Positions 43,267 to 56,000 of a stretch of DNA of 64,000 nucleotides are shown here, piece by piece; position 1 is the first letter of the stretch; every line of letters begins with the position of its first letter. Origin of the DNA: Rhodococcus sp. WMMA185 (GTDB taxonomy: Bacteria; Actinomycetota; Actinomycetes; Mycobacteriales; Mycobacteriaceae); the NCBI RefSeq assembly GCF_001767395.1, contig NZ_CP017014.1, positions 1,736,001-1,800,000 of the forward strand, given 5' to 3'. The notes beneath the pieces are model-generated. The model ran no database searches. It saw only the letters and a program-made list of their open reading frames with translations, and was not told the DNA's origin. The position numbers were made by a program, and so were the translations under genes.

Positions 43267-43953
43267 TCAGCGCGTCCGTCGGGTGGGCGCACGGTGACCG
43301 GTATGGGGATGGGTCCGCTCGGTGTTGTGGGCCGGACGTCTGCTTCCGACCTCGGCCAGGCCGTGCGGGACGATGGTGATCCTGGCGCCGTCGACGACGT
43401 ACGCCGCACCGGTGACGGACGCGGCTTCAGGGGAGGTCAGATACGAGACCACGGACGTCGCCGCCGGGTCGTCGCGACCGGGACAAGCGGAGCCCGGTTC
43501 TGCAGCAGGGACGACAACGGCGTTCACGGTGATCGCATACCGAGCCAATTCGGTGGCAAGCTGGCCGGTGAGTCCGCCCGGTCCGGGCAATGACGTTCGG
43601 ATGTTGACTATTCGGCCGCCCCCGCCGCTATCGATCATGTACCGCACGGCGCGCCGAATGCACTCGACGGTCATACTGCCGGGACAGTTGACGAGCACGC
43701 CGATGCCACCGAGTTCGCCCGCGAATTCGTCGATGACGGCTACCGCGTCGGGAAGGTCGGCCGGGTCCAGACGCCGCACCGCCGCACCAAGGGATTTTGT
43801 TCGCACCTGCGCGGCCGTGTTCTCGGCGCTGCGCCGGTCGTTCGTATATGCCAGGCCGACGTGAAAACGGTCGTCAGCGAGTGTGAGTGCTATCGCCCTC
43901 CCCAACCCCGAGTCGGATGCCGTCACTACTGCAGCGCGTGTGCTGGGGTGCAT
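43267..43953 (-). CDS. SDR-like protein lacking the YxxxK catalytic motif
   Basis: This 228-residue Rossmann protein begins AAVVTASDSGLGRAIALTLA (TGxxxGxG-like cofactor loop, with the first Gly replaced) and has LVNCPGSMT at the NNAG position. Where other short-chain dehydrogenases carry S-x12-YxxxK, the chain jumps from IVNIRTSLPGPGGL straight to LATELARYAITVNAVVV, so the catalytic Tyr and Lys are missing and the region is about 15-20 residues short. It still ends SVTGAAYVVDGA. Likely a non-catalytic or decaying SDR. Start ATG 43953 has no good ribosome site. Confidence 0.72.
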   Translation of the reverse strand: MHPSTRAAVVTASDSGLGRAIALTLADDRFHVGLAYTNDRRSAENTAAQVRTKSLGAAVRRLDPADLPDAVAVIDEFAGELGGIGVLVNCPGSMTVECIRRAVRYMIDSGGGGRIVNIRTSLPGPGGLTGQLATELARYAITVNAVVVPAAEPGSACPGRDDPAATSVVSYLTSPEAASVTGAAYVVDGARITIVPHGLAEVGSRRPAHNTERTHPHTGHRAPTRRTR

Positions 43954-44079
43954 TACGTGGGGATACCCGTTCGCGGAGCTAGCCAAACGCTCACCAGTTC
44001 CGGATACCCGCTCGCGCAGAACGCAACCCGGCAACCAGCCTCGAAACAGAACCCGATCCGGGTCGAGCGCGGTCCTACG

Positions 44080-47000
44080 TCATCCCCTACTGAGGTAGTT
44101 CTCGAGCACCGGCCCCACTACGGCAAGCACTTCCGGTTCGATCATCTGATTGTGTTCACAATCGATCTTGACTTCGTCGATCCCACCGGTGACGGACCCT
44201 TGCCACTCCTCGGGTGAATGCTCCCCTTCGGACGCGCTGGCGGAGAAGAAGAGCAGATCTCCGTCGAACACCTGTGGGCGGAAATTGGTCATGATCTGCG
44301 AGGAGTTCGTGTATCCGGAACTGATCCGCTCCAAGTGCTGTGGGGTCAGTCCGATCTTCTGCCCGAACGCTTCATCGAGCAACTCGACGGCTCGCTCGTA
44401 GGTCAGTTCCTCTCCTGTCTCCGACTCGAGATCCAGTCCGAGGCCGTTCAGGAGTTCGGAGACGGTGAGGTGCTCGGGACCCTGGCCGTTTCCGTTCGTC
44501 ACATAGCTGTCCATGATGGCCAGGGTTGCCACTTCCTCGCCCTCCCTGCGCAGTTCGACGGCCATCGCGTGGGCGATGACCCCACCGAGAGACCAGCCGA
44601 GCAGGTGGTAGGGCCCGTGAGCCTGGACGCGGCGCATCTCCACCACGTAGTGGTGCGCCAACTGCTCGACCGACTCGAAGGCCGGGCCTCCGCTGATGAT
44701 TGGCAACTGCAGGCCGAAGGCCGGGCGGTCCGGCGCGAGATGCTGCACAAGTCCGGCGTAACCCCACGACAGGCCGATCCCGGGGTGGATGCAGAACAGC
44801 GGAGCCTTCTCGCCGGTCGGACGCAGTGGGATGACGACGCCCAACGCCTCGTCGACCGGTGAGGCCTCCGCGTCCTCCTTGTCGATCCGCAATGCCAGAC
44901 CCGCCGGTGTCGGGTCCAGGAACATAGACTGCAGCGGGATGTGCCGCCCGAATCGTTCCTGCAGGACGGTCATCACGCGGGTCGCGACGATCGAGTTGCC
45001 GCCGAGGTCGAAGAAGCTGTCCGCCGTGCCCACCCGGTCCACACCGAGTACCTCAGCGAAGGCTTCCACGATGATCCGTTCGGTCTCGGTCGTCGGGGCA
45101 CGGAACGCCGCGCCGGTGGTACCGAACTCGGGCGCGGGCAGTGCTTTGCGGTCGAGTTTGCCGCCCGGAGTCATCGGGACCTGGTCGAGGATCACCACCG
45201 CGGACGGGACCATGTGCCCGGGCAAGTGTTCCGAGGCGTACGTACGCAGTTCCGCGGGCTCGAGGTCGACTCCGTCCACGGTCCGTACGTACGACGCGAG
45301 GAGTGTGTCGCCCGAAGGGCCGGTGTGCCCGATCGTGGCCGAGAATGCGACAGCAGGGTGCCGGGCGAGAACGGTGTCGATCTCACCGAGTTCGATGCGG
45401 AACCCGCGGACCTTTACCTGGAAGTCGGTGCGGCCGATGTACTCGAGGGTGTGATCGGGCCGCCAGCGCACGACGTCCCCGGTGCGGTACATCCGCTGGC
45501 CGACTTCGCCGAACGGGCACGCGACGAAGCGCTCGGAGGTCAGTTCCGCCCGATTGTGGTACCCACGCGCGAGCCCGGGTCCGATGATGTACAACTCTCC
45601 GGGCACGCCGACCGGCACGGGTTGCAGCTGTTCATCGAGCACGAGCGAGCCGAATCCCAGTGCTGGCGCACCGATGTTGACGACCTCGCCCGGACGCATC
45701 GGGGTACTCACGTTCGCCTGGATGGTGGTTTCCGTGGGCCCGTAGCCGTTGTGCATGTTGCGGTTCTTGCCCCAAATCTCCACCAGTTCCGGCGGGCATG
45801 CCTCGCCGGCCACCAAGAGGGCGCGGAGCGAATCGAGTCCCTCATCTTCCATCGAGGACAATGCGGTGGGTGTGATGAACGCGTGTGTGACCGCGTTGCT
45901 TCGCAGCAGTTCCGCCAGCTCGGTGCCACCGAAGATGGCAGGCGGCACGATCACCACCCGTGCCGCAGCCCCGAATGCCATCATCAGCTCGTAAATCGAC
46001 GCGTCGAAGCTCGGGGACGCCAGGTGCGATACCCGCGATTCATGCGTGACCTGGAACCGCCCGCGTTCTTCGGCGGTGAGGTTGGCGATACCACTGTGTG
46101 TGACGATGACACCCTTCGGTCGACCGGTCGAACCCGATGTGTAGATCAGGTACGCAGGGTGGGCCAATCGCAGCGGGCTCGTCCGGTCGGCGTCCGAGAC
46201 CGCCGCCGGGGACACGGCCTCGACCTGCTCGGCGAAGTCCTCAGCGTCGAGCACCAACCACGGAACGGTGTCCGGCAGCCCCTCCCGGTGGGCGGCGACG
46301 GTGATTCCGACCGTCGCACGGCTGTCGGTGAGCATGTACTCGATCCGGTCGGCTGGATAGGCAGGATCGACCGGGACGAATGCCGCACCGGATTTGGCCA
46401 CCGCCCAGATCGACACCACTTCCTCGATCGACCGCGGTATGCCGATGGCCACGAACGTCTCCGGTCCCACACCGTGGGAACCCAGGATCCGGGCCAGCCG
46501 ATTGGACCATTCGTCGAGTTCCCGATAGCTGACCTGACGGTCCTCGAAGGACAACGCCACCGCTTCCGGGTCCCGAGCCGCGGCGGCCGACAACAGGTCG
46601 GGCCACAGTTCGGGGTGTACTCCGGGTTCGCCCCGGGCCGGCGCCAGTTCGGCGGTCTCGGCCTCGTCGAGCAGCGGGAACGTGCCGATCGGCCGGTCCG
46701 GATCTGTGACGGCGGCCGCGAGGATCCGGCTGAAGCGGTCGGCGAACGAGCGTGCGGTCTCAGGGTCGAAGAGGGACACCGCAAAGTCCAGTCCGCCGGA
46801 GATACCGGCGGGCGCACCGTCTCCATCGAACTGCTCGACCAGGATCACTTCGAGGTCTTCCTTCACCACCCGGGTTTCCAGGTCCACGCTCTCGACCCGT
46901 AGTTCCGGAAGTTCCAGGGTGGGGCTCACGTTGTTCTGGAACTCGAGGGCCACCTGGAACAGCGGCGAGTAGGCGGTGGACCTGGTGGGGTTGAGTTCCT

Positions 47001-50000
47001 CGACGAGGCGCTCGAACGGCAGGTCCGAGTGCCCGAACGCGGCCAGATCGGTCTCCCGGATCTGCCCGAGCAACTCTGTGAACGTCGCTGCTGGGTTCAT
47101 CCGGCTACGCAGGACCAGAGTGTTGACGAACATCCCCACCATATCGTCGAGGGCGGTTTCGCCTCGTCCGGCGATGGGGGTGCCGATGGCGACGTCGTCG
47201 GTGCTGCCGAGCCTGGCCAACAACACCGCGAGCGCTGCGTGGACGGTCATGAACATGGTGGCATTGTTCGCCCGGGCCAGTGCGGTCAACTGTTGATGAA
47301 GGTCCGCGCTGAGGGTGAACTCCACCCGATCGCCCTCGAACGTCTGCTGGATCGGGCGCGGACGGTCGGTCGGCAACTGGATGACGTCCGGCAACCCGGC
47401 CAGCGTGTCCGACCAGAACCGCAACTGCCGGTTGATCTTCGAGTCGGGGTCGTTCTCCGAACCGAGGTCGGCGTGCTGCCACAGCGTGTAGTCGGCGTAC
47501 TGCACCTTCAGCGGATCCCACTGCGGCGCGGCACCGTCGAGCCGCGAGGTGTAGGCCACCATCACGTCCCGCGCCAACGGGGCCAGCGAGGAGCCGTCCG
47601 CGCAAATGTGGTGGACCACGATCGTGAGCACGTGATGATCGGGTGCGGTTTCGAACAGCGCCACCCGGACCGGGACGTCGATGCTCACGTCGAACCCGCG
47701 CGATACCAGTTCCATCATGTGCCGCGGCAGGTCGTTCGCGGCAACCGAGACAGTGGTGATTTCCGGTTGCGCGTCGGCGGCGGCCAGGATCTTCTGAGTT
47801 GGTTCGCCCTCGACCGTGGGGAAGATGGTCCTCAGCGTTTCGTGCCGTTCGAGGACGTCGGTCATGGCCAGTCGCAGAGCGTCGACATCGAGGTTCCCGG
47901 TCAACCGGACTGCCAATGGAATGTTGTACGCGGGTGACGAGGTATCGAACTGGTTGAGGAACCACATCCGCTTCTGCGCAAGCGACAGCGGAATCAGTTC
48001 GGGACGCTCGACAGGCTCGAGTGCGGGCGCTGCACCACCACTGTGCACGGCGTCCCCGACACGTGCGGCCAGAGACCGGACATCCGGGGCTTCGAACAGC
48101 GCGCGAACGCCGATATCGGCATCGAGAGCATCCCGTAGCCGTGCCGTGACACGGGTAGCCACCAGCGAGTTGCCGCCGAGGTCGAAGAAGTTGTCGTCGA
48201 TACCGATCCGTTCGATTCCGAGGACATCGGCGAAGATGTCCGCGATCATCGCTTCGAGATCATTGGACGGCGGCGTGAACTCCTTGGTGGTGTGGAACTC
48301 CGGATCGGGCAGCGCCGAACGGTCGAGTTTGCCCACCGGGTTCAACGGAATCTCGTCGAGGAACGTGATGCTCGTCGGCACCATGTGCGCCGGCAGTCGG
48401 GTCGACAGGTGTGCGGTCAACTCCGCCTCGTCGACTTCGCCCGGCGTATTGGTCAGCAGATACGTCACCAGCACGGTGTCGCCGGACGGTCCCGGGACTC
48501 CGAGTGTCACCGCGAACTTGACCCCCGGGAACGCGGTGATCTCCGAGTCGATCTCGTCCAGTTCGATGCGGAAGCCGCGGATCTTCACCTGGAAGTCGCT
48601 GCGGCCCACGTATTCGACGGTGTGATCGGACCGCCAGCGAACGATGTCGCCGGTGCGATACATCCGCTCGCCGGCCTCCCCGAAGGGGTTGGCGAGGAAG
48701 CGTTGACTGCTCAGCTCCGGTCGCCGGTGGTAGCCGCGGGCCAGGCCCGCCCCGGTGATGTACAGCTCACCCGGCACACCGACGGGTACCGGTTGGAGAC
48801 GCGAATCGAGCACCAGTTCGCCGACACCGCGGATCGGGCCGCCGAGCGTAATGGGTTCGCCCACGGTCATCGGATCGCTGATATTGGCCATCACCGTGGT
48901 CTCGGTGGGCCCGTAGGCGTTCGACAGGAATCGTCCCGGAGCCCAACGCGTCACCAGCTCCGGCGGACAGGCCTCGCCACCGAATACGACGTGCTGGAAT
49001 TCGTCGAGGCCTCGGGGATCGACCGTGGCCAGCGCCGCAGTGGTGATGAACGCGTGCGTGACGTGCTCCGACCGGATGAGTTCGGCAAGTTCCACCCCGC
49101 CGTATACCGTCCGCGGCGCGATCACCATCGTGGCACCGACACCGAACGCCTGCAGGTACTCGAAGATCGACCCGTCGAAGCTCGGCGTCGAGAAGTGCAG
49201 GGTGCGGGAGGTCTGCCCGGCGGCGAACCGCTGGCGCTGGTCCTCGGCGAAGTTGTCGAGACCCTCGTGTGTGACCACGACACCCTTCGGCTTGCCCGTG
49301 GAACCCGACGTGTAGACGATATACGCCGCGTTGTCGAGGCTGATCGGCGAACGTCGATCCGAATCTGCCACTGGCAGAGCTGGTTTCGCCTGACATGCCT
49401 TCTCGAACTTGGGTGAGTCGAGCTGCAGCCACGGCATGGAATCGGGCAACGACTCCTTGTACGCGGACATGGTCAGCCCGATGGTGGCCTCCGAGTCGGT
49501 CAGCATGTGCTCGATGCGGTCCGCCGGATAGTTCGGGTCGATCGGGACGAACGCTGCACCTGTCTTGGCAACCGCCCAGATGGCGAGAACCGACTCGATC
49601 GAGCGGGGAATACCCAGCGCCACGAACGTCTCCGGGCCCGCGCCGCGCGAGATCAGCACCCGCGCAAGCTGGTTGGAACGCTCGTCGAGCTCACGGTACG
49701 AGACATTGCGGCCCTCGAACGTCAGCGCCGTCCGATTGGGGTCCAGCGCGGCAGCGTCCTCGAAGATCTGTGGCAGCGTACGGACGGAGAACCCGGGCCT
49801 GCCTCGGACCGGCGCCAAATCGGCGAGTTCCGCGTCGGTGAGCAGTTGCAGCCGGGCCAGAGGCATCTCCGGCCGCTCGGCGATCGCGTCGAGCACCCGC
49901 CCCAGCCGATCTGCGATCTCGTCGACCGCGCTCTGCTCGAAGACTTCGGGCAGATACTCGAACTTGAGGTTCAGCCGATCGTCACCGGATGCGACGACGG

Positions 50001-53000
50001 CAAGGGGGTAGTGCGCGGAGTCCTTGCCCACGATGCCGGTGACGAACATGCCGGCGATGTCGGTCTGCTCCGTCAACCCCTCCTTGTCCACCGGATACGA
50101 CTCGAACACCGTCAACGTATCGAAACTCGCACCAGCACCGGCCACCGCCTGAATATCGGTAAGCCCCACATAATGATGATCAAGCAACCCCGCCTGCTCA
50201 CCCTGCACCCGCTCGAGCAACTCACCCAACGACTCCGACGGATCCAACACCACCCGCACCGGCAAAGTATTGATGAACAAACCCACCATCGACTCGATCC
50301 CCGCAATCTGCGGAGGACGACCCGACACCGTGCCACCGAACACCACATCCGAACGACCCACCAAACCACCCAACACAATCCCCCAGGCCGCCTGCACGAC
50401 GGTGTTGAGGGTGAGTCCGCGTTCGCGGCTCAGATCGCGCAAACGAGTGGTCTGCTCCTCGGACAGGGTGAAGGCGGTTTCCTCCGCGACTGCGGAGAGC
50501 GCCTCACCGCGCTCCATCGGGGCGAGAAGAGTCGGCTCCTCGACCTCGCCGAGTGCGGTACGCCAGGCATCTAGGGACTCGGTGACGTCGTGACGCTTCA
50601 TCCACGATAGGTAGTCGCGGTAGGAGTGCACGCGGGGTAGCAGGCTCTCGTCGGCGTCCGTGGCGTACAGCGCCAGCAAATCGCGGATGACCAGCGGCGT
50701 CGACCAACCGTCGAGCAGGATGTGGTGGTTGGTCAGAATCAGCCGGTAGTCGTGCTCGGAGAGCCTGATCAGCGCCAGCCGCAGTAGCGGCGCCTCGGCC
50801 ATGTCGAACTTGACCGTTCGGTCCTGTCGCATGATCCGGTCGTATTCGCGATCCGTGTCTTCGTCCCCGAGCGCCGATAGGTCGAACTCGGACCACGGCA
50901 ACTCGACGTGCTCCTGAATGATCTGCGCGGAGGCGCCGGCACTGTCGTGGACGAATGCCGCCCGCAGGTTGGGGTACCTGTCCAGCAGTGCCTGCCCGGC
51001 GCGGCGGATGCGGTCCGGGTTCACCTCGCCACGGAGCTTCAGTGCCAACTGCACGAGGTAGGGGTCGACCGTGGAATCGGAGAACTGAGCACCGAAAACG
51101 GAGTCGGAGAATTGAGCGTGGAAGAGCAGCCCCGACTGCAGCGGCGACAGCGACCAGATGTCGGACAGGGTCGGGAATCTGGCTTCCAGTCGGTCGATGG
51201 CGTCCTGGTTCAACGCGACCAAGTCCAGGTCGGATGGGGTCAGACCACCGGCATCGGGCCGAGCCACATGGGCGGTCAGCGCGGTGAGCGCCTCCACCCA
51301 GAGATCGGCGAGTTCACGCACCTCCGAGGCAGCCAGCACCCCGGTGGGGAACGCCCACGTGGCCCGCAGCCGGTTTCCGTCCGCCCCGGTTCCGGTGACG
51401 GCGTTGATATCGAGCGCCGTGGCCACCGGAATGTCGGAGGCGGGGATGTCGTCGAGCTTGGTGTCGGTCACCGGCACCCAGGCGTGATGGATGTCTGTCG
51501 ACGTCGCGCCTCCGAGCCGGCCCAGATAGTTGAAGGTGATCTGCGGCTGGGGCAGCGCCCGCAGTTGCTTCGCGGTATCGGGATCGAGGTAGCGGAGCAT
51601 GCCGTAGCCGATGCCGTGGTCCGGGATGGCGAGCAACTGCTCCTTGATCGCCTTGACCGCCGCACCGGCCGCCCCGCCACCGGCGAACGCATCATCGATA
51701 TCGATGCCCGCCAGATCCAGACGCACCGGGAACATGGCCGTGAACCAACCCACCGTGCGCCCCAGGTCCGCACCCGGCACCACCTGATCCTCACGGCCAT
51801 GGCCCTCGAGGTTGACCAAGGACTCGCGGGTGAGGTCTCCGTGTTTGCGGCGCCACTTCGCCAATGCCAGCGCCAGCGCGGTCAACAGTCCATCGTTGAC
51901 TCCGCCGTGGAAGGCCTCTGGTACCCGGGTGAGCAACGCGTCCGTGACGTCGGGCGTCACCTCGACGGTGAGCTTGTCCACCGTCCCCGCCACGTCGACC
52001 TCCGCGTCGAGCGGGCGTGACCCGATCAGTGGGTCGTCGGCTTCGAGAGTGCGCCGCCACAACTCGATCTCGGTCTCACGTGCGCCGGTCATCTCGACCA
52101 GGCCGTGGGACCAGCGACGCATCGATGTACCGACCGGTTCGAGCGCCGGTTCCTCACCGGCGGACACCCGCGCCCACGCTGTCGCGAAGTCCGGCACCAG
52201 GATCCGCCACGAGACGCCATCGACGGAAAGGTGATGAGCCACCACCAACAGGCGGCCGCCCTCCGCGCCGGCATCGAACCACACCATCTGCAGCATGATC
52301 CCGGCCTCGGGGTCGAGTCTTCCTGCAGCGGCATCGAGTTCGACGGTGGCGGTTTCCGCGAAACCGGAGCCGACCACCGAAGGAACCTCAATCCTTCGCA
52401 ACATGCTGCCGACGTTCAGTGCACCGGCGGGCTGCACTTCGATCCGCCACTGCGACTCGGTGCGATGCAACCGGGCGCGGAGCATGTCGTGATGATCGAC
52501 GACGGCGGCGATCGTGCGTTCGAGCAACGTCTCGTCGGCTTCGGCGGGAAGCGAGAGCAGGGCGGTCTGGGTGTAGCGGCGGAAGTCGCCGCCGCGTTCG
52601 AGCAGCCACGACGCGATCGGGGTAGCCGGCATGTCGCCGATACCACCACCCGGCAACTCCTCGAGCACCCTGATGTCAGCAGCACCCGCCCACGACGCCA
52701 CCGCAGCCAAACCCGCCACCGTCTTGGTCTCGAACACATCCCGCGGCGTCAGGATCACACCCGCAGCCTTGGCACGCGCCACCAACTGAATCGACATGAT
52801 GCTGTCACCACCGAGCGCGAAGAACGAATCCTCCACCCCGACAGCCTCGAGACCCAACACCTCCGCGAACAAACCGGCCAAGACGGTTTCCATTTCCGTC
52901 GCCGGTGCGCGACCCGCCGACACCCGGGCCCCGAAGTCCGGCTCCGGCAACGCCCGACGGTCGAGCTTGCCGTTGCTCGTCAGCGGAAGGGCATCGAGCG

Positions 53001-56000
53001 CCACGAGGGTGGCGGGCACCATGTACGAGGTGAGCTGGGCACCGACGAATTCGAGCACCGCAGACACGTCGATGGTGGTACCGGCTTCGGGCACCACGTA
53101 GCCGATCAGCCGGTGTCCGCCGTGCCCGTCGTCACGGGTGAGGACGACGGCCTGCGCGATGCCCGGGTACGACAGCAGCGCGGACTCGATCTCGCCGAGC
53201 TCGATGCGGAAACCACGGATCTTGACCTGGAAGTCGCTGCGGCCCAGGTACTCGAGCTGGCCGGACTTGTTCCAGCGAGCCAGGTCACCCGATCGGTACA
53301 TGCGGCCACCGGGGTTCGCCGGGTCGGCCACGAAGCGGGTCGAGCTCAGCGCGGCCCGGCCGAGGTAGCCGCGGGACACCTGGTCTCCGGAAATGTACAT
53401 CTCCCCGATGGTTCCGGGAGGTACCGGGCGCAGGCGACGGTCGAGAACGTGAACATGCAGGCCTGCGATACCGCGGCCGATGACACTGGCCGAGGTGGAC
53501 GCCGCGAACTCGGGGTCCAGCGGGAGATAGCTGACGTGGACCGTGGTCTCGGTGATGCCGTACATGTTCACCAGCGTCGGGGCGGAGGCGTCGTGCCTCG
53601 AGTACCAACGACCGAGTTGCGCAAGGTCGAGCGCCTCGCCGCCGAAGATCACATAGCGCAGCGCGAGAGCCGCCGCGTTCACGTCCATCTCCGACACCAA
53701 GCGGTCGGTCTCGGCGAGTTGATAGAACGCGGTCGGGGTCTGGTTGAGCACGGTGACCTGCTCGTTGCGCAGCAGTTCGTGGAACATTTCCGGCGACCGC
53801 GCCGTGTAGTAGTCCACGACGACGAGGCGTCCGCCGTAGAGCAACGGCCCCCACAGCTCCCACACCGAGAAGTCGAACGCGTAGGAGTGGAACATCGTCC
53901 ACACGTCGGTCTCATCGAACCCGTATTCCGGCTGGGTGTTCGCGAACAGCGTCAGCACGTTCCGGTGTGAGACGACGACGCCCTTCGGTCGGCCCGTCGA
54001 ACCGGACGTGTAGATCACGTACGCCACAGACGACGGCTCGAGCGGCGCCATCCTGTCGGTGTCGGTGATCGCCGCCGCCGACAACTGCGCAAGGTGTTCG
54101 GTGGTTTCGGGGTCGTCGAGCAGGATCGGCGGAACCTCCGACGCCGGCAGCGCTGAGGCGTCCCCGACGGTGGTCACGACACAGTTCGGCGCCGCGTCTT
54201 CGAAGACGAACGCCAGGCGCTCGGACGGATTCGTGATGTCGACCGGAAGATAGCCGCCACCGGCCTTGATCACGGCCAGCAGGGCGATGATGAGATCGCA
54301 GTTGCGTGGAAGTGCCACGGCGACCAGAGATTCCGGACCGACGCCCCTGGAAATGAGGAGTCGGGCCAGCCGGTTCGAGCGTTCGTCGAGTTCGCTGTAG
54401 GTGAGGGTCACGTCCTCCGAGGTCACCGCGGTGGCGTCGGGGAACCTGGCTGCGCTCTGCGCGAACCGGTCGGCGAGCGTGTCCTCGCCGGAGCCGATGC
54501 CGGCGACATTCCATTCGGTTGCCATCGCCAACCGCTCGGCGGCGTCGGTGAGCACAATGTCGCCGACCGGGGTTTGCGGGTCGGAGGTGACCGCGTCGAG
54601 GACGCGCAGGAACCTCTCGGCGATGGTACGCACGGTGTCGGCGTCGAACAGATCGGTCGCGTAGGTGAACGACGCGGTGATACCGGCCGCGACCCCATCG
54701 GCGTCGAATTGTTCCTCGACGCCGAGCTGCAAGTCGAACTTAGCAACCTCGAGGTCGAAATCGACTGCGTTCGCAGTCAGTTCCGGCAACTCCAGGGTCG
54801 GCGTCTGGTTGTTCCGGAATTCGAGCATCACCTGGAACAGCGGCGAGTGCGCTGTCGAACGTTCGGGGGCCAGCACGTCGACGAGTCGTTCGAACGGAAG
54901 ATCCGAGTGATGGAACGCGGCCAGGTCCGTGGCCCGCACCTGGTCGATCAGGGCACCGAAGCCCTCGGCGGGGTCGACGACGGCACGCAGGACCAGGGTG
55001 TTGACGAACATGCCGACCAGGTCGTCGAGCGCGGCGTCGCCGCGACCCGCGATCGGGGTGCCGACCGCGATGTCCTCGGTGGACGACAGGGCCGACAACA
55101 GCACCGACAATGCGGCGTGGACGGTCATGAACATGGTCGAGTTGTGCTTGCGGGCAAGCGCCGAGAGCGACCGATGTATGTCCGCGGGAACGGTGAAGTC
55201 GACCTGCGCTCCGCGGAAGGACTGCTGGACCGGACGTGCGTGGTCGAGCGGAAGCGCCAAGAGTTCGGGCAGGTCCGCAAGTTGCTCGGTCCAGTACTGC
55301 AGCTGACGCGAGATCAGCGATTCGGGATCGCTCTCGCTGCCCAGGTGGTCGAGCTGCCAGAGGGCATAGTCCGCGTACTGCACCGACAGCGGGTGCCATT
55401 GCGGTGCGCTTCCCGCGATCCGGGCTGCGTAGGCCCCCATCACGTCCCGGGCGAGCGGGGTGAATGAGAACCCGTCCGCGCAGATGTGATGCACCACGAT
55501 GACTAGCACGTGGTCGTCGGGGGCAAGAGCGAACAGCGCCGACCGGATCGGCACGTCTGCCGTCACATCGAAGCCTGCGGTTGCCAGAGTTGCGATGTGC
55601 TCGCGCAGTTCGTCTTCCGGCACCTCGGTGACCTCGAGGTCCGGTGACCACTGTCCTGGCGACAGTACGACCTGAGTTGGTTCCCCGTTGTGGGACGGGA
55701 ACACGGTCCGCAACGATTCGTGCCGGAAGAAGACGTCGGTCACGGCCTCGCGCAACGACTCCACGTCCAGGTGACCGGTCAGCCGGACGGCCATCGGGAT
55801 GTTGTACGCGGCCGACGAGGTGTCGAACTGGTTGAGGAACCACATCCTCTTTTGCGCCAATGACACCGGTACGTACTCGGGCCGCGGCATCGGACCGAGC
55901 GGGATCCGGGCGTGATCGCCGTCCTGGACGCCTGCGAACTCCGTCGACTCGATCAGGCGGGCCATCGAGTGAATCGTGGGCGCCTCGAACAGGACGCGGA

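Larger units (their letters stand above)
48050..51230 (-). other. NRPS module 4: C-A-PCP (L-amino acid, DCL condensation)
   Basis: The C domain (NHHILLDGWS) follows an epimerase and begins LSPLQSGLLFHA, so it accepts a D-configured upstream residue. Its entry region carries a 9-residue tandem duplication (AQFSDSVFG/AQFSDSTVD). The A-domain code read by eye is DGFFVGAVMK, unassigned and hydrophobic. PCP is LGGNSLVATR. Contains the block 50072-50388 duplicated in module 2. Confidence 0.85.
51230..55900 (-). other. NRPS module 3: C-A(Thr)-PCP-E
   Basis: The LCL C domain (HHICADG) is followed by an A domain with pocket residues DFWNIGMVHK, the canonical threonine code. PCP has LGGDSIMSIQ, typical before epimerases, then an E domain (HHLSVDGVSW, EGHGRED). 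Epimerisation of the alpha-carbon predicts D-allo-threonine passed to module 4. Confidence 0.88.

Noticed and set aside
44941-46902. Long + strand open frames opposite the NRPS (for example 653 codons)
   Set aside because: They are antisense shadows of high-GC NRPS codons, with low-complexity Arg/Pro/Gly-rich translations and no recognisable domain.
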